Shown piece after piece: positions 1 to 41,100 of a DNA stretch of 64,000 nucleotides (position 1 is its first letter; each line of letters starts with the position of its first letter). The DNA is taken from positions 19,836,092 through 19,900,091 of the forward strand of contig OZ025242.1 in the NCBI GenBank assembly GCA_964019155.1, written 5' to 3'. A program made the translations under genes and the position numbers. Below the pieces are notes generated by a model, which was not told the DNA's origin, did no database searches, and saw only the letters and a program-made list of their open reading frames with translations. Origin of the DNA: Osedax fenrisi. Taxonomy: Eukaryota > Annelida > Polychaeta > Sabellida > Siboglinidae.

Positions 1-156
1 AATACATCTTTTAACTGCACTAAGCTATTATAATCTATAACCTATAGCAATTGCTCCCTGGTTGCACACTAACAATAAATGTTGGATATAATGATACCAG
101 GGCATATGCCCTATATAAAACTAGAGAGAAAGTATAGCTCTATATACCAGGGTGAT

Positions 157-208
157 CACAGACTTTGAGGGGGGTGCAACTTTGTGGGGTCCCCCCTCAA
201 AGTCTGTG
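157..208. repeat. 18-bp perfect hairpin, G/C-rich loop arms
   Basis: CACAGACTTTGAGGGGGG (157-174) is the exact reverse complement of 191-208, with a 16-base loop. The motif GGTGATC flanks both sides. A small fold-back element or a terminal piece of a transposon. Confidence 0.7.
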
Positions 209-375
209 AGGGTGATCCCTGACAAAGACTATAAATAGCAGACATATAATATTTATAAATAATAAAATAATTTGTAGATCTTAAAAGTGGGGGGGGGGAA
301 TATGCCCCCATCCATTTTATGACGCCCCTACTTCTATTAATAGATATGGAGTTTCGCTCCATGTATATGCATATG

Positions 376-554
376 TATGTGTATACAATATATATAGAAG
401 TATAGTTATATTAATAGTATAATTTTAATCTGTCATATAAGCATGCTTATAAACATATATATATATATAAGCATATATATGACATATTAGAATTATACTA
501 TTACTATAACTATATATATATAAGTATATATACTTCTATATATTGTATACATGT
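376..554. repeat. Fold-back element, about 75-bp imperfect arms
   Basis: The left arm starts GTGTATACAATATATATAGA and the right arm ends CTTCTATATATTGTATACAT. Internal parts also pair (AGTATAATTTTAATCTGTCATA with TATGACATATTAGAATTATACT). A palindromic MITE-like insertion. Confidence 0.6.
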
Positions 555-760
555 GTTAAACTGTATAATATACATATAATAGCCTACACGCGTATATAGT
601 CACGAACTCCTATAACCTCGAGGTTATATGATATATATATATATATTGATATATTACACTATAGTAACACGTATACGTCACACTATAAACACGTGTTTAT
701 ATACTTTTACTTTGAGACTAAATAAATAATTACAATTTCCTATATATATATATACGTATA

Positions 761-1203
761 TATATAAGGGGAGACGATCATAAAGGACGAGTTGGGCGTT
801 GGAGGTTACATTTGAATACGAGTTAACAGTATATATGTATATATTGTATTGGTATTTGTGGGTTAACCAAATACTTATTTGGTTTAATTGGGTTTAGTTT
901 TGTCTTTCTGGTTTTTTAGCTGCATTACATCCCAAAATGAGCCTACCCAGTTAACAGTAATAGCAGCATAATAGCAGTATAACAGCAGCATAATAGCATG
1001 ACAAATTAATAGCAGCATAATAGATATTTAATAGCAGAATAATGGCAGCATAATAGCACAATGTAAACATTTGAGGCTCTAGCATATGCTGTTATGCTGC
1101 TACTATGCTGCTCTTACTGTTAGCTGGGTATATAAATGTATTTCACATTTAAAATTTAACTTTTTCTACTCAACTCGTCCTTTTTGATCGTAACCCTATA
1201 TAA
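761..1203. mobile_element. Inverted-repeat element (MITE-like), 443 bp
   Basis: The left end (761-793) contains GACGATCATAAAGGACGAGT and the right end (1171-1203) contains ACTCGTCCTTTTTGATCGTA, its near-exact reverse complement. The interior has AGCAGCATAATAG runs and their inverted counterpart. No coding capacity. Confidence 0.65.
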
Positions 1204-2142
1204 GTATAATTTAATTAAATTATAGCTATTAATAGCTTACAATATAATTTAATGGCTTTACATTTTACTGATTTTTACCTAGGGTATACAAGTATGTGAT
1301 TAGCAAATATTTTAGTCCAAGGGATTTTAGGTGCAATCAATTAATAAAGGATTTCAGTTAATAGGAAAATAGGAAAAAAGGAAAAATCTATAGAATAATA
1401 TATATTCCATTAAGTTTTTGACATAAATTAATTTTTCTATATTTAATATATATAATATAATAATCAAATTATATACTAATTAGAAAAAAATAGTGAACAA
1501 TAATTAAAAAAAAAGCATACTGGAGTTTACTTCCGCTAGTAAATAACGCTTGTTTTGATTATCTCCATTTTAAAAAATATTATATCTTATGCAATTTTTT
1601 ATACTATAACTTAATCGACCAGTAAGTTACAAAAAAGTTATTATAAAAATAATATATAAAATAAATTTATTTATAATATTTAAATTTAATAATTATATAT
1701 GTTATAATGTAAACAAAATATACAAATTTAAAAATATAAAATTTAATATTTAATTTAAATATATTTATTGTATAATATTACTATTATTTTATAAATTTGT
1801 ACTCTATTTAATTAAAAATAATATGTATTTTGATATAATCCATATCCTTGCTAATTATTGTCAGGTATAAGCGTATACTACTTATGTAAAATGTATATAA
1901 ATAATTCAAAAATAACGCATGCCGACTGGCGTGTATCACATTTAGATTTAAATCACACACTTTTATAGTACAAATTTATTGAATATATGTCATATTTTTT
2001 GAATAAAATTAACTTATTTAATAAATTATTTTTATAATATAATAATTATATACGTTTTTAATTTATCTTATTTAATGAATAAGTTATTCATATATATTGA
2101 CTCTATATTTAATATAATATTAGATTTAGAGTCTAATCAGTT

Positions 2143-2595
2143 AGACTGACATCGGCGCCCAACATGTCACGTTCCAACCTATAGTTCAAGTAAACATTGC
2201 GTGTAGGGCTTATATAATATTATATTAATGGTATCAAAAGAACTTTACGATCAGCGGACAAATTCGACTGAAATCGATATCCGTCGTTCATTAACTTCAC
2301 TTGATTGATTTGTATTATATATATAGATGTCCGCCGAACGTAAAGTTAATCTTAATAGCTAAACTACACTACAATCAAATTAACTTTACGATCGCCGGAC
2401 ATCAATGTCCACCGAATTTGTCAGTTGATCCTATTGATATTATATTAAATATTTAAGCATATAATATTATGCTATGTATGCATATATAGAACACAGCTTC
2501 TAAACTGGGTGAATAATTTAATTAGAATACTAATGCGAAATGTTTACTTGAACTCTCGGTTAGACACGTGACTTATTGGGGCCAATGTCAGTATT
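2143..2595. mobile_element. Nested inverted-repeat element, about 450 bp
   Basis: Outer arms 2143-2201 and 2535-2595 pair imperfectly; core AGTTCAAGTAAACATT against AATGTTTACTTGAACT, and GTCACGT against ACGTGAC. Inside, AACTTTACGATC...GGACA occurs at 2241 and 2382, with an inverted copy (TGTCCGCCGAACGTAAAGTT) at 2329-2346. This looks like one fold-back element inserted in or derived from another. Confidence 0.6.
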
Positions 2596-3766
2596 CAGCC
2601 TGTATCATCATGATAATCATGTATAATTATCTCAAATAATTCCACCGATTGTTATAAGAATGTAAGAGTTCAAGGTGGGCGGTACTTATATATGCACTAC
2701 TGCACATTATAGGCATTATAAGATATTTTATAGTAACACAATATTTTATAAGCTCACTTGGGGATATAATGCAGCTAAAAAAAAACAGAAAAATAAAACC
2801 AAACCAAAGAAATCAAGCAACCCCAAAATAGAAATTGAACTCTGACATTCTAATAATAATAATCGGTGGACTGCTTTGAGATTTACAATCATATATATTA
2901 TATAGAAATTTTAATTATTATCAACTCATAATGTTATGAAGCGTCATTTTAAGTTATAGTTTCCATACATATAATTTATTATAAATCTATATCCCCTACC
3001 AAAATCTACATTGCCTTACTAACCATACTATTGTATTATGTTTATATAAATTGTAAGCCTCGTATAAACTAATGAAATATTTTTTCATCAAATCTTATAC
3101 AATTGATTGATGAATAAATTATAATTTTTTGTAATTTTCATATAAAAAAATGTATATTATACTATTACTTAAATTGGGTCATGTGTACAAGTGTACTATA
3201 GTTGAGTCCATCGATATCCTTCGTATAAATAGTGGATGGAGAATGTCAATTTTTAATATAAGATTTTTATCTTTCATATTAGTTCTAAGGATATTAATTT
3301 AGAAATTGACTTACTTAGTATTAAGAATTTTAACGCATCTTATTCTAGTTTTACATTACTAGTAAATTACTAGTAGTAATAAATCAGAATAATGGATAGG
3401 AATAATGTAAATTTAAAATTCTAAATCCTTACAAAACTTCTGAAGGATGTCGAGGTACACTTGTAGGTAATCTCGTACGACTGATTCAATTTAGTTTATT
3501 TTATAAGTATTGTACATTAATTTGATAGTAACGTTTTCTTAATTTCTTTAAATTTCTCCTCTATAATCTTTATTTATGTATATATTATATTTGGAATCAA
3601 TATTTTATAATGAAATAATAAATATTCTAATAATAATTAAATAATTATGAAATAAACTTTCTAAGAATCTAATAAGTCATCCGAGATTACTTACTAAGGT
3701 ATACGAAATTACCTCGTTCGAGTGGTATTCATATTCACTGGTATTCCAATTATACATCATCTCTTA

Positions 3767-3769
<3 letters not shown>

Positions 3770-3820
<51 letters not shown>
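3770..3820. repeat. (AT)n microsatellite
   Basis: About 51 bp of pure AT dinucleotide. Similar tracts occur at 8910-8947, 17490-17529, 17583-17630, 22497-22532, 24503-24540, 24655-24726, 31742-31768, 54044-54077 and 63540-63564. Confidence 0.9.
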
Positions 3821-3823
<3 letters not shown>

Positions 3824-4218
3824 AAATATCCTTTTGAATATTATCATCATAAAAGTATTATTAAAACTTTTAATTTAAAAGTAAAATGAAAGAAATTATC
3901 TTGTATCTATAATACGAATAGAGATATTTAGTGAATGATAAATCATTATTATTATAAATTTAATTTTGAATTTTTTGAAAATATCATTTGTAATTGTAAA
4001 CAAATAATATAATTTATTTTTTAAGTTGCACATTTACTATATATATTATTGATGTATGTGTTGTTTTTATTTTAGTGATAGATTAATAAAGTTGAACAAA
4101 TTTATTTTGTATTACATTTATTGTTTATTTTATTAAATCGATATCAATATTTAAATAAATTATACTTGTAAATTTAATTGCTATTTTAATAATTGTTTAC
4201 AAAATATTAATTTTAGAT

Positions 4219-31609
<27,391 letters not shown>

Positions 31610-31637
31610 GAATCTTTTTTAATATCTATTTATATAC

Positions 31638-31643
31638 AATAAA
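31638..31643 (+). terminator. Poly(A) signal of the RRM/RGG gene
   Basis: AATAAA 29 bp downstream of the TAA stop at 31607-31609, in an AT-rich stretch. This would give a very short 3' UTR. It is the first such hexamer after the stop. Confidence 0.55.
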
Positions 31644-31706
31644 TTAAATAACATACATAGTAAATGACTTGTGTTTTTAATGTTTATTATATCATAACAA
31701 ATCTTT

Positions 31707-31712
31707 TTTATT
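31707..31712 (-). terminator. Poly(A) signal of the UBALD gene
   Basis: TTTATT on the plus strand (AATAAA on the minus), about 430 bp downstream of the UBALD stop. A second copy lies at 31683-31688. Convergent 3' ends of the two genes may come within about 100 bp or overlap. Confidence 0.4.
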
Positions 31713-31742
31713 ACATAAACATATATCTTACACACATGCCTT

Positions 31743-31773
<31 letters not shown>

Positions 31774-32139
31774 CAACAAATATTGCTGAAATAAATGATG
31801 ATACTGTGTGCAGTGATTAATTAATGATGAATACAGTGTATATATTGACTGAAAACAAATCTCATATGTTATAATAATAATATAATGATGAAGATGATGA
31901 TGAAGATGATGATAATAATAATAGTAGTAGTACACCGTATGATGTAGTACTAGGTTTCAAACTGTGTGTGTGTGCTAGGTGCATGAGAGTAATACAAAAT
32001 AGTGTTGTCACAGCAATAAGTAAAAAAGGGGGCGCGCGGGTATAACAATAATGATAGAAGATACAATGATGTTGTTGTTGTTGTGTGTGTGGTGGTTGTT
32101 GAGATAGATAGAGAGAGCGAGATGGGGGAGACTGAGAGA

Positions 32140-32367
32140 TCACTGGCGAGCATCTATTTCCATGTTTGCGTTGTCTTGACCGGCACCGAACACTATGGGG
32201 GAGGTGGTGTTCACTCTGTGCTGTTGTTGACCTACGGCTGGACTCAGACCAGAGGTCAAGCTAGCCCCGGCTGAGGAGGCCGGACTATTGGCGGAGAGTT
32301 TAGCGAACGCCATCAGCGTGTCGGGGAAGTTTGGGGGCGTCGCTGGGGTGTTCTTGGGGGTGCACAT
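32140..32367 (-). CDS. UBALD: UBALD last exon
   Basis: 228 bp, phase 0. The acceptor on the minus strand is ACCCGCTCACAG|ATG. After the conserved TPATPPNFPDTL motif the sequence is Ser/Ala/Gly-rich and low-complexity, as in vertebrate UBALD proteins, and it ends in a short acidic-basic tail. The GC content is far above the surroundings. Confidence 0.88.
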   Translation of the reverse strand: MCTPKNTPATPPNFPDTLMAFAKLSANSPASSAGASLTSGLSPAVGQQQHRVNTTSPIVFGAGQDNANMEIDARQ

Positions 32368-35300
32368 CTGTGAGCGGGTAGGTGATGATTAGTTAATGTT
32401 GTGAATTAGTACATGTTGGGCTATCATTGTATATGTATGGTTGTGGCCTTAATTAATGTTGTCGATTAATAAGAGGTCTGTGTATATTTGACTACTGGGT
32501 TCGCAAGTTTTATCATTGAATGGTCAACTATTTTGCGAAGAAAAGATGGTCTACTCCCTATCTAAGCTATGTAATTATTTTAATATAGTTCCAGTACCAA
32601 CCACAAGATGGATACACATGTATTATAATCATTTATATCTTCTATTCATATTTCATAAGGTAATTAATCTAATTATCAGACTAATATATTATAAAAGATA
32701 TGAATTATATTCAAAAAAATATATTTTCAAATAACAACATTTTTATGGTATTCAAAGTTTACATGTAAATAACAATGACTGAATGTATCTACTTTTGACC
32801 TATACAAATTCGTTAACGTTTTTATGAATTCACTTTTGATTTTTAAAGTACTGAAAATATGATTATATTATATAACTCTTTTTTTATCTAATATTTCTTA
32901 TGGCATAGAAATATGGGGAAATACCTATAAATCAAATATAAATATTATTATGTTATTGCAAAAAAAAATTATCAGAATTATTAATAAAAAAATCTTAAAT
33001 TTAAATCTATTACCTTTAATCAGATTATCAAATACATCTGAATTATTTATTAGTAATAATATTCTAAAATTATATGATCTGGTGATGTTTAGAAATGTTA
33101 TATTAATTTATAAATTGCTAAATAAAAATTACAAAATTGATTTTAATGAATATTTTACATTAAATAAACGTAATGATAGATTCATTTTACCATTAATGAA
33201 AACTACAAAATACCAAAATACAATATTCTTCAAAGGTATAAAGTATTATAACGATATAATATTTGGTAATATTCTTAAAAAAAATAAAATAAATATAAAT
33301 AAATTAAAAGAAGTTATGAAATTTTTTTCGTTAACCAATATAAAATATAACACTTATGTGTGATGTTTAATAATATTAAAAATATATTATTTCTTCTAAT
33401 ATTATATTGTAAATTAAACAAATATTTTATATTATAAAACTTTATTAAAAAATCAGTATTAAATAGGTATTTCTCCATATAAATTTTACATTTTTACATA
33501 TTTTACATTTTTATATATTTTACATCATTAACTAAACACTAAACGGATCATACTGAATCGCTTAACACCACAAGCAGAAGATATTCTGGCTGATGAACAA
33601 GCAGGTTTTAGAAAGGATCGCAGTACAACAGAACAAATTTTGAATTGCAGAATATTAATGGAAAAACATATGGATCATCAACGACAAGTCTACCACAATT
33701 TCATCGATTTCAAGAAAGCCTTCGATAGAGTATGGCATGATGGTTTGTGGAATGTGATGTCTGAATTTGGGATAGGCAACGACTTGGTAAAAATCATAAA
33801 GTCACTCTACGAATCAGCAAAAAGCGCAGTACTATTGAACAACCAGATAGGAACTAAGTTCGATACGACAGTAGGAGTTAGACAAGGCTGCTTACTATCG
33901 CCAGTTCTATTCAATATATTTCTAGAAAAAATAATGCAAGACTCTCTAGTAGATCAATCGTCAAGTATAGCAATAGGAGGAAGAAAAATCAACAACTTAA
34001 GATTCGCTGATGATATAGATCTCATCGCTGGTTCAGAAAGTGAGTTGCAATCCCTCACAGATTCTCTAGAAAAAGCTTCGACATCATACGGTATGGAAAT
34101 TAACCATGAAAAAAGTAAAATTCTTGTAAATGGAGATCATTCAACACCACCTGTGATCACTATGTACGGCAAACAACTTGAAAATGTTCAAAATTTCAAA
34201 TATCTGGGAGCAATGCTAACCGACACCGGAAATTCAAAGAAAGAAATCCAAATAAGACTAGCGACAGCAGTTACAGCCCTTGTGAAATTGGAGAAGATCT
34301 GGCGTAGTGGAGAAATTGATTTCAAACTTAAATACAGACTCTACATCTCTCTAGTTATTTCAACATTGTTGTACGGATGCGAAAGCTGGACCTTACTAGA
34401 AGAATCTAAAAAGAAGATACGTAGTTTCGAATCAAAAGCACACAGACGACTTTTAAATATTAGCTATAAACAAAGAAAAACTAATATATTTGTAAGCAAT
34501 GAAATTAATAAAAAAGTCGGCCCATATGTACCACTTCTGGATATTATCATGAGAAGAAAAATGACCAAATTCGGACATATAACTCGTCACGATTCGTTAG
34601 CTAATACTATTCTTCATGGATATGTCGAAGGTGAGAGGAAAAGAGGAAGACCTAAAAGAAATTGGATGAATGATATATTCGAATTTTCCCATCTTTCTCT
34701 TAGGCAACTTTTAGATATTGCAAAAGATCGTTCGAAATGGAGAAAGTTGTGCTATTCATTATCATGTGTTCCCCCTACGATGGCGACGTCACGGGACTAA
34801 GTAACTAAGTAACTAACTAAACACAAAAAATAAAAAAATAAAAACAGTATTACAAATTAGAAGTATTAAAAACATAAAAAAAAACAGTATTAAATGTTTA
34901 AAAAATTTTAAAATTACTATTTATCAAAACTATTTTATATTTATTTTTCAAATTTTACTTTTATATATTTAACTTTACATAATTAATAAAAAAAAAAAAA
35001 AAACTAAACAGTATTAAAAATTAAAAGTATTAAAATAATAAAAAACAGTATTAGAATTAAAACAATTATAAACAGTATTAATAACCTATAGTAACCTACA
35101 AATATATATATCAATATTATTAAAATTGACATAAAATATGTGATACAAATATTTAGATTCTTTATAAATATTATATTACAATTATGAAAAATGTATTAAT
35201 TATATTTTATACTTTGTTTTGGATGCTAACATGGGAATCAAATATTTGTTTTAGTTTTGTTTTATTCTTTCTTTTATATTTTGTTTTAGTTTTGTTTTAT

Positions 35301-38053
35301 TGTTTATTTTAATATCTATTTTTATGTAATTTTATTGTATTTTATCCGAATGAAGATGATGAAATATGACATTACACTACTGTTAGGCGATATCGAATTA
35401 AAAAATCTCATCGCTTTCACTGATTCTCCTTAGACATTGTCTATAAACTGAATTCATATCTCCAAATAATATTTTTGGTGAACACTTCAATATATATCGA
35501 CTTTTTATACATATCTTAATTTAAGATTATATTAAGGTATTATTTTTCGCCTTAACATGTAAATAAATACGAAATCAAACAATAGTTTTTAGTTCGTCTA
35601 CATGTTGCATTTGAGCTAATATTATTTTTATTTCAATAATTCGGTAGAGTGAACCACCTTTCTTTCGGAAAATCTTTGTTATGGTATCATTGTGTGCAAG
35701 GTTGTGTATGTTTTATAATGTGTGTGTGTGTGTGTGACAATGCTATCTTTGTGCGCGCGTACACTGTGCGGTTGTGACTGGTGGTTATCTATTACAATCT
35801 ATTAGCGGATGTCATCTATTATTCAAAAACCCTGGCGCCAGACATATATATATATCGCATTACCCTGCCAGTGATGAAAGCAATAATGTAAGCATATTGT
35901 ATTCTATTGTACATTAGTTCGGTATTATATAACGTGCCTACAATAGACTTTGCCTGTGTTCGTGTATACCTAGATGTAGACCTAGTTATAGAACAATCAA
36001 GAGTGCGCGCGCGTGTGCGTGTGTGAAATAAACAAGGCTCGCGCGCACACGCACGCACATATCAAACTGATTGTTGATGGCGCGCCAGCCAGAATCTATT
36101 TATAGATTAATTCGCGCGCGCGCGTGAGAGAAAAAAGAAAACAGCAAACGAGCGTGATGTAATATCGGCGCGCATTTCATTTTCTATATAAACACACACA
36201 CACATACGCGCGCACATGATGTTGGCACGCTGCCAATATAGCGAGATGTAGGACATGGATGGGGAAGTGGTGGTGGTGGCGGAGGAGGCTAGAGAGGTGG
36301 CGCCGGGGTTTCTGATGGAGGCGACCTAATATGACCTCGCAGAGGCGGATGGCCTAGTTTCGGGACACGCGCTTCTATAATTAGCTTCCACTATCACGAG
36401 AGCGAGTGTGTTGTTCGTATTTGTATTAGATACAACTAAACTGTATATATATGTGTGTGTGTAGCACACATTATAACCAGGCCTAGATATATCTGCCTGT
36501 GAACAATGGTATGGCTATAATTGAACACTCCTGCTGCCTCATTGTCTCTAGCGTATAAATAGAATTGGCTACGATGCATTATTACGCGCGTAAACCTGTG
36601 TGTATATATATACTATATACCGTGTTTGTGTATATATATATATGATTTAATCAAGTGAGAGTGATATACGTGTGTCGGCGATAGTGTTATGATTATTATT
36701 AATAACGCTTGGCCGCCTATCTCACAACAATAACAACGGGCCGACCTTTGCCGCGTGTATTAATTACTACTGATAAAAACGCTCCGGTGAATACCGGGAT
36801 GTATTTCACACACACACACACACACACGCGCGTTTAGCAGGATTGTCTATCTGCACTTTGACCCAGTTAGTCGGCGGCGTGCCTTAAGCCGATATCATAT
36901 CATATATATATTGTATATTATATAATAGGTTGTGAAAAAACTCGTGCGCTTACATCACGTGTGTGCGAATATTAATAGACGCGCCGCACACACAGACACA
37001 CCTTGGTGCGCTGCTGCTGCTGCTGCTGGTGGTGGTGGTGGTGGTGGTGGTGATGATTCGTATCAACAAACGACTACGATGAATGCGCGCCGCATGACAT
37101 GTGGCCTGATTCCGAACGAACCGGTTGAAACCGGTTCGTTCGCCGCCATAATGTAGTAGTAAACAACGCGTTTTTTCTCAATGCAGCCGTCGCCGCCGCC
37201 ATTGCTGTGCAATTCACAACGTTGTTTACATAACACGGGTCGCTGCGCATGCGCAATAGTCCTCCTCCTCTATAGTTAGTGCGCGGCGCTGGTTATGTCA
37301 TATTTGGCGGCGGTGAGTCATCATGGTGAGTCATAGCGGTGAGTCATAGCGGTGTGTTCGACAATCAGGCTACTATACCGAGTGTTGTAAACACGCAGGC
37401 GATCTTATCAAATAATTAATAGAATTTTATTTACGCGCGTGTATATATATACAAATTCATTTGTATACAAATATAAATATACATTACGGTTATATATATA
37501 CACTCGTTTCAATGCTAGATACATTCCAAGTTCATGAGAGAACCGAAAATAATAAAACAACATAAACAAACGCTATATCGGTCGGCTAACTGTACACACG
37601 CACGTAGGCGCGCACACATATTGTTTCAAAACATGCTCTCTAGGCCAGGCTGAAATACTAAGCGGGTGGTTTGAACATTAACTTGGCAGCGTGCCAATAT
37701 CGTAAAGATCTCTCTCTCTCTCCGTCGATCGATAAGCACGATGGCGACAACGACTGCGAGTGTGCGGCGCTAGCCACTACTAAATGGGCGTGATTGTTTA
37801 CGTTTCGAGGTCTTGCGTAATAGGTAGTGGCAACCGCAACTCTACTATAAGCCCCTATAGTATACCACCTATAGTATACCACCTATATATATATATGTGC
37901 AAATATATACGTCGTCTACACGTGTGGCTTGATGGATACAATATTGTATATATTTAAACTCTTGTGTTATTGAACCGTCAGTTATCGTGTATATAGTGCA
38001 CACTAGGCTGATACAGTAGGCGAGGAAGGGGAGTGGTTGTAGTGCATTGCTGT

Positions 38054-38126
<73 letters not shown>

Positions 38127-41100
38127 GCTACTGCTACTGCTACTGCTACTGCTACTGCTACTGTTACCACTACTACTACTATTATTATGGTATTCTAATA
38201 TATATATAACCAAATATAATATATATATATATATGTATACATTAATATAAAATGATATGATGTTCTATAATGAAACTTAGCATTGGTAATAAAAGCATAT
38301 TTATCACTGTGTTTAGAGACATTAAAGCTTCTATAATTACCTTGGCAATGACTAAATCTGATAATAAATTATCAGAAATCTCATGCTGCCAGCACTATTA
38401 TGGCTCTCTCTATTTGTAATAAAAACAGCCTATTTCTATGCACTACATTAAGCTATATAGATATGAAGTACTTTGTATATACATTATCAAATCATGCATG
38501 AGTCATGCAGCATGACACATGTAAATATGTCATATCAACAACATACTTAGATTAGCTAGTACAATCAAATATTTCAGCTAATGATTACTAGTGATATTTA
38601 AGGGTAGTTGTTTTACATAATAAATAGGCATCTGGTAAAGAATTTTTAATTGTCGATGATTTGGTTAAAAAATATATACATTAAATATAAATATATTATG
38701 ACATTTAAAATGTCACATTTTGTTACCGTATAATTTGTTTGGTCCGCTTTTACCTTTTAACATAACGCCTTTATTTATTAAATGCCACTATAGTAATAAA
38801 TAATATAACTAACAATGACAGTGCGTATTTGTTTCGTTTAAATATAGCTTTTCAAAACATTATACCAGTAACCTCCAATAAAATATTAATATTAAATAAA
38901 ATATATGAAATTATTTAACAATCTATACGATACGATGATATATCAGTACTGGCTAACGATGACAGGAAGTGGTTATAATATGCGCGAAAAGAGTGAAGAG
39001 ATCGCAAACAGTCAACTATCATTAACTCAGAATTCAGGGTAATCGAGGAGTGAGTCTGAGATATTGAATTACGTGTATTGCATGGGTACAAAACAAAACT
39101 AGCATTCGTTAAAAGTCTAGTTATCGGGTGTTACTGAGAGTCTGAGATATTGAGAGTTGACTGTATTACATATTAGCGAGGACTCGACGCAGTATCTGCT
39201 TAAGCGTCATATTTTGATTATTCTTAAGGGGTTTCACACCAACTCGAACGCAATTATTAACTCTAATTATTAGAGGTTAAAGTTTAACTATATTATATAG
39301 TTCTTCATAAAATAGGTTTTACACATAATTATTAGAGTTAATAATTGCGTTCGAGTTGGTGTGAAACCCCTTTTACGTGATTTATCTCCTATTGCATTCT
39401 GGTCAAGGATTATACATGTGAATTTAATATTCAAATAGATACAATGAGTCATTGCCAATGACTCGCTTTTGAATAAATGAATCCAATGTGATTATGTCTA
39501 AATTTGAATATAATGCGAGTGGCATTGCATTATTTAGAATGTTGCCCAAAATGATAGAGAACTATATTTAAATTAAAAGTTAATTTATAAATTATTCGTA
39601 TTTTTAATAATATAGTAATTAGAAATTCAGAAAATTAACTACATTTATTTTACAAATAAATAAATATCTCTGGTAATAAATATCTATCTTTAGTTTACAA
39701 GTAAATATACCACTGAAAAATATATACTTTGATATATAAAAAGTTACCATTGCAAATAGAGAGAAAAATTCCTCGATAGTAAATAATATAGTAAAAAATT
39801 CAATAATAAATTACAAATATTTTTTGTTTACAATTTATTTATGTATTGAATTTATTTTCTTTTTTTAAAGTATTGCAAATATTATCTAATTATATCGAAA
39901 AACTGGACTTTGATACCATAGTTATATTCTTTTAAATCTATATACATATATTAAGATAATATAAATAAGATAAGCTAAGTAAACAGATGTTTAGTTTGTT
40001 TTCATTTATTATCAATGAGATATAATAGAAATATGCATACAATGTGTTTTTTCAAAATATTACTCATTGTTTATATAAACTATTATTGTATAGAAATGTG
40101 TATTAAAATTATATTTAAAATATACACACACATATATATATATAAATATATAATAATGTAATAATAAATACTTTATTAATATTATTAATAATCATATAAA
40201 AATATAATTAATATTATGATAAAATCTATTACAAATATTAGTAAGATATATAATACAAAATGTATTATTAATATTAATATAGTATTTGTTATTACATTAT
40301 CTGATATATAATAGGTTTGCTGTATAGTCTATGTATTATAGGTCACCATTTTTTAATATGATATCATCCAAGTAAACAATTTTTTTAACTAACATTTTTT
40401 ATGTTTTGCATTTTCTATACATAAACATATTTAAATTATTGATTTATAACCATTTATCAATATATATTATGTAATATTTTGTTTACCTAAAAGTTTGATA
40501 GTTACAAGGTAATTATTGATGTTGAATTTGTATTTAAAATAATACAATATGTTATTTTGATTATAAATTGAATAAATTATTTGATTTTACTAAATGTATT
40601 TAGTAAAATCAAATAATTTATTACAAAATTAACTTCTGATGATTTAATCATAATACATATATACATATATTACATAATATTCAAAAGCATAGACTATTTC
40701 GTATTTCAAATGTAATTTCTTATGGTACTTAAATATCAGATAGCAATTGAACATATTCCTATACGCATGTGTGCTATATTATACGATGTGTTCCAAGCAC
40801 TAATGCTCAACACTGATGTTCAGCACAATTCCGGGCTATTTTGTATAGTTGCGTAATGTTGTAGACTAAGAATAGATAGCCTAAAGTGATGTGGTCACTA
40901 TTATAAACATGACACACACAGAACGGTAATCAGTGATTTTGCTGGGAGCGATCTCGTGCGGTACGGTGATTTCGTGCGCAATGTAAATTCTACTATTTAG
41001 AAATAATTACTTATATCAATACGTATTATCATTTCGCATGAGATCACCAATCCCCGCGACATTACTGGTATCTAGGGGCGCTGGAACGATTTTGTATGTA

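Larger units (their letters stand above)
1..4218. other. Upstream non-coding region with several fold-back elements
   Basis: No exon-like sequence was found before the first ATG at 4219. The stretch is AT-rich and holds inverted-repeat elements at 157-208, 376-554, 761-1203 and 2143-2595 plus an (AT)n tract at 3770-3820. An upstream non-coding exon of the RRM/RGG gene may end before the acceptor at 4216. Confidence 0.6.
35740..37880. promoter_or_regulatory. CpG-rich, GC-rich island in the UBALD intron
   Basis: CpG-dense sequence stands out from the AT-rich surroundings: many CGCG runs, CACGTG-type boxes, GT/CG microsatellites, a (CTG)(GTG) block at 37012-37053, a perfect palindrome at 37113-37142 and a repeated GTGAGTCAT at 37311-37352. 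No convincing coding exon on either strand. It may be an alternative promoter or enhancer with a non-coding first exon. This is inference. Confidence 0.45.

Noticed and set aside
156..362. 68-codon minus-strand frame
   Set aside because: Spans the fold-back hairpin and lacks any protein feature.
36932..37256. Small frames in the CpG-rich block (with Ala or Gly runs)
   Set aside because: Triplet-repeat driven, no homology and no splice signals in agreement. A minus-strand His/Gln reading was considered for the missing UBALD exon and lacks the FFQE motif.
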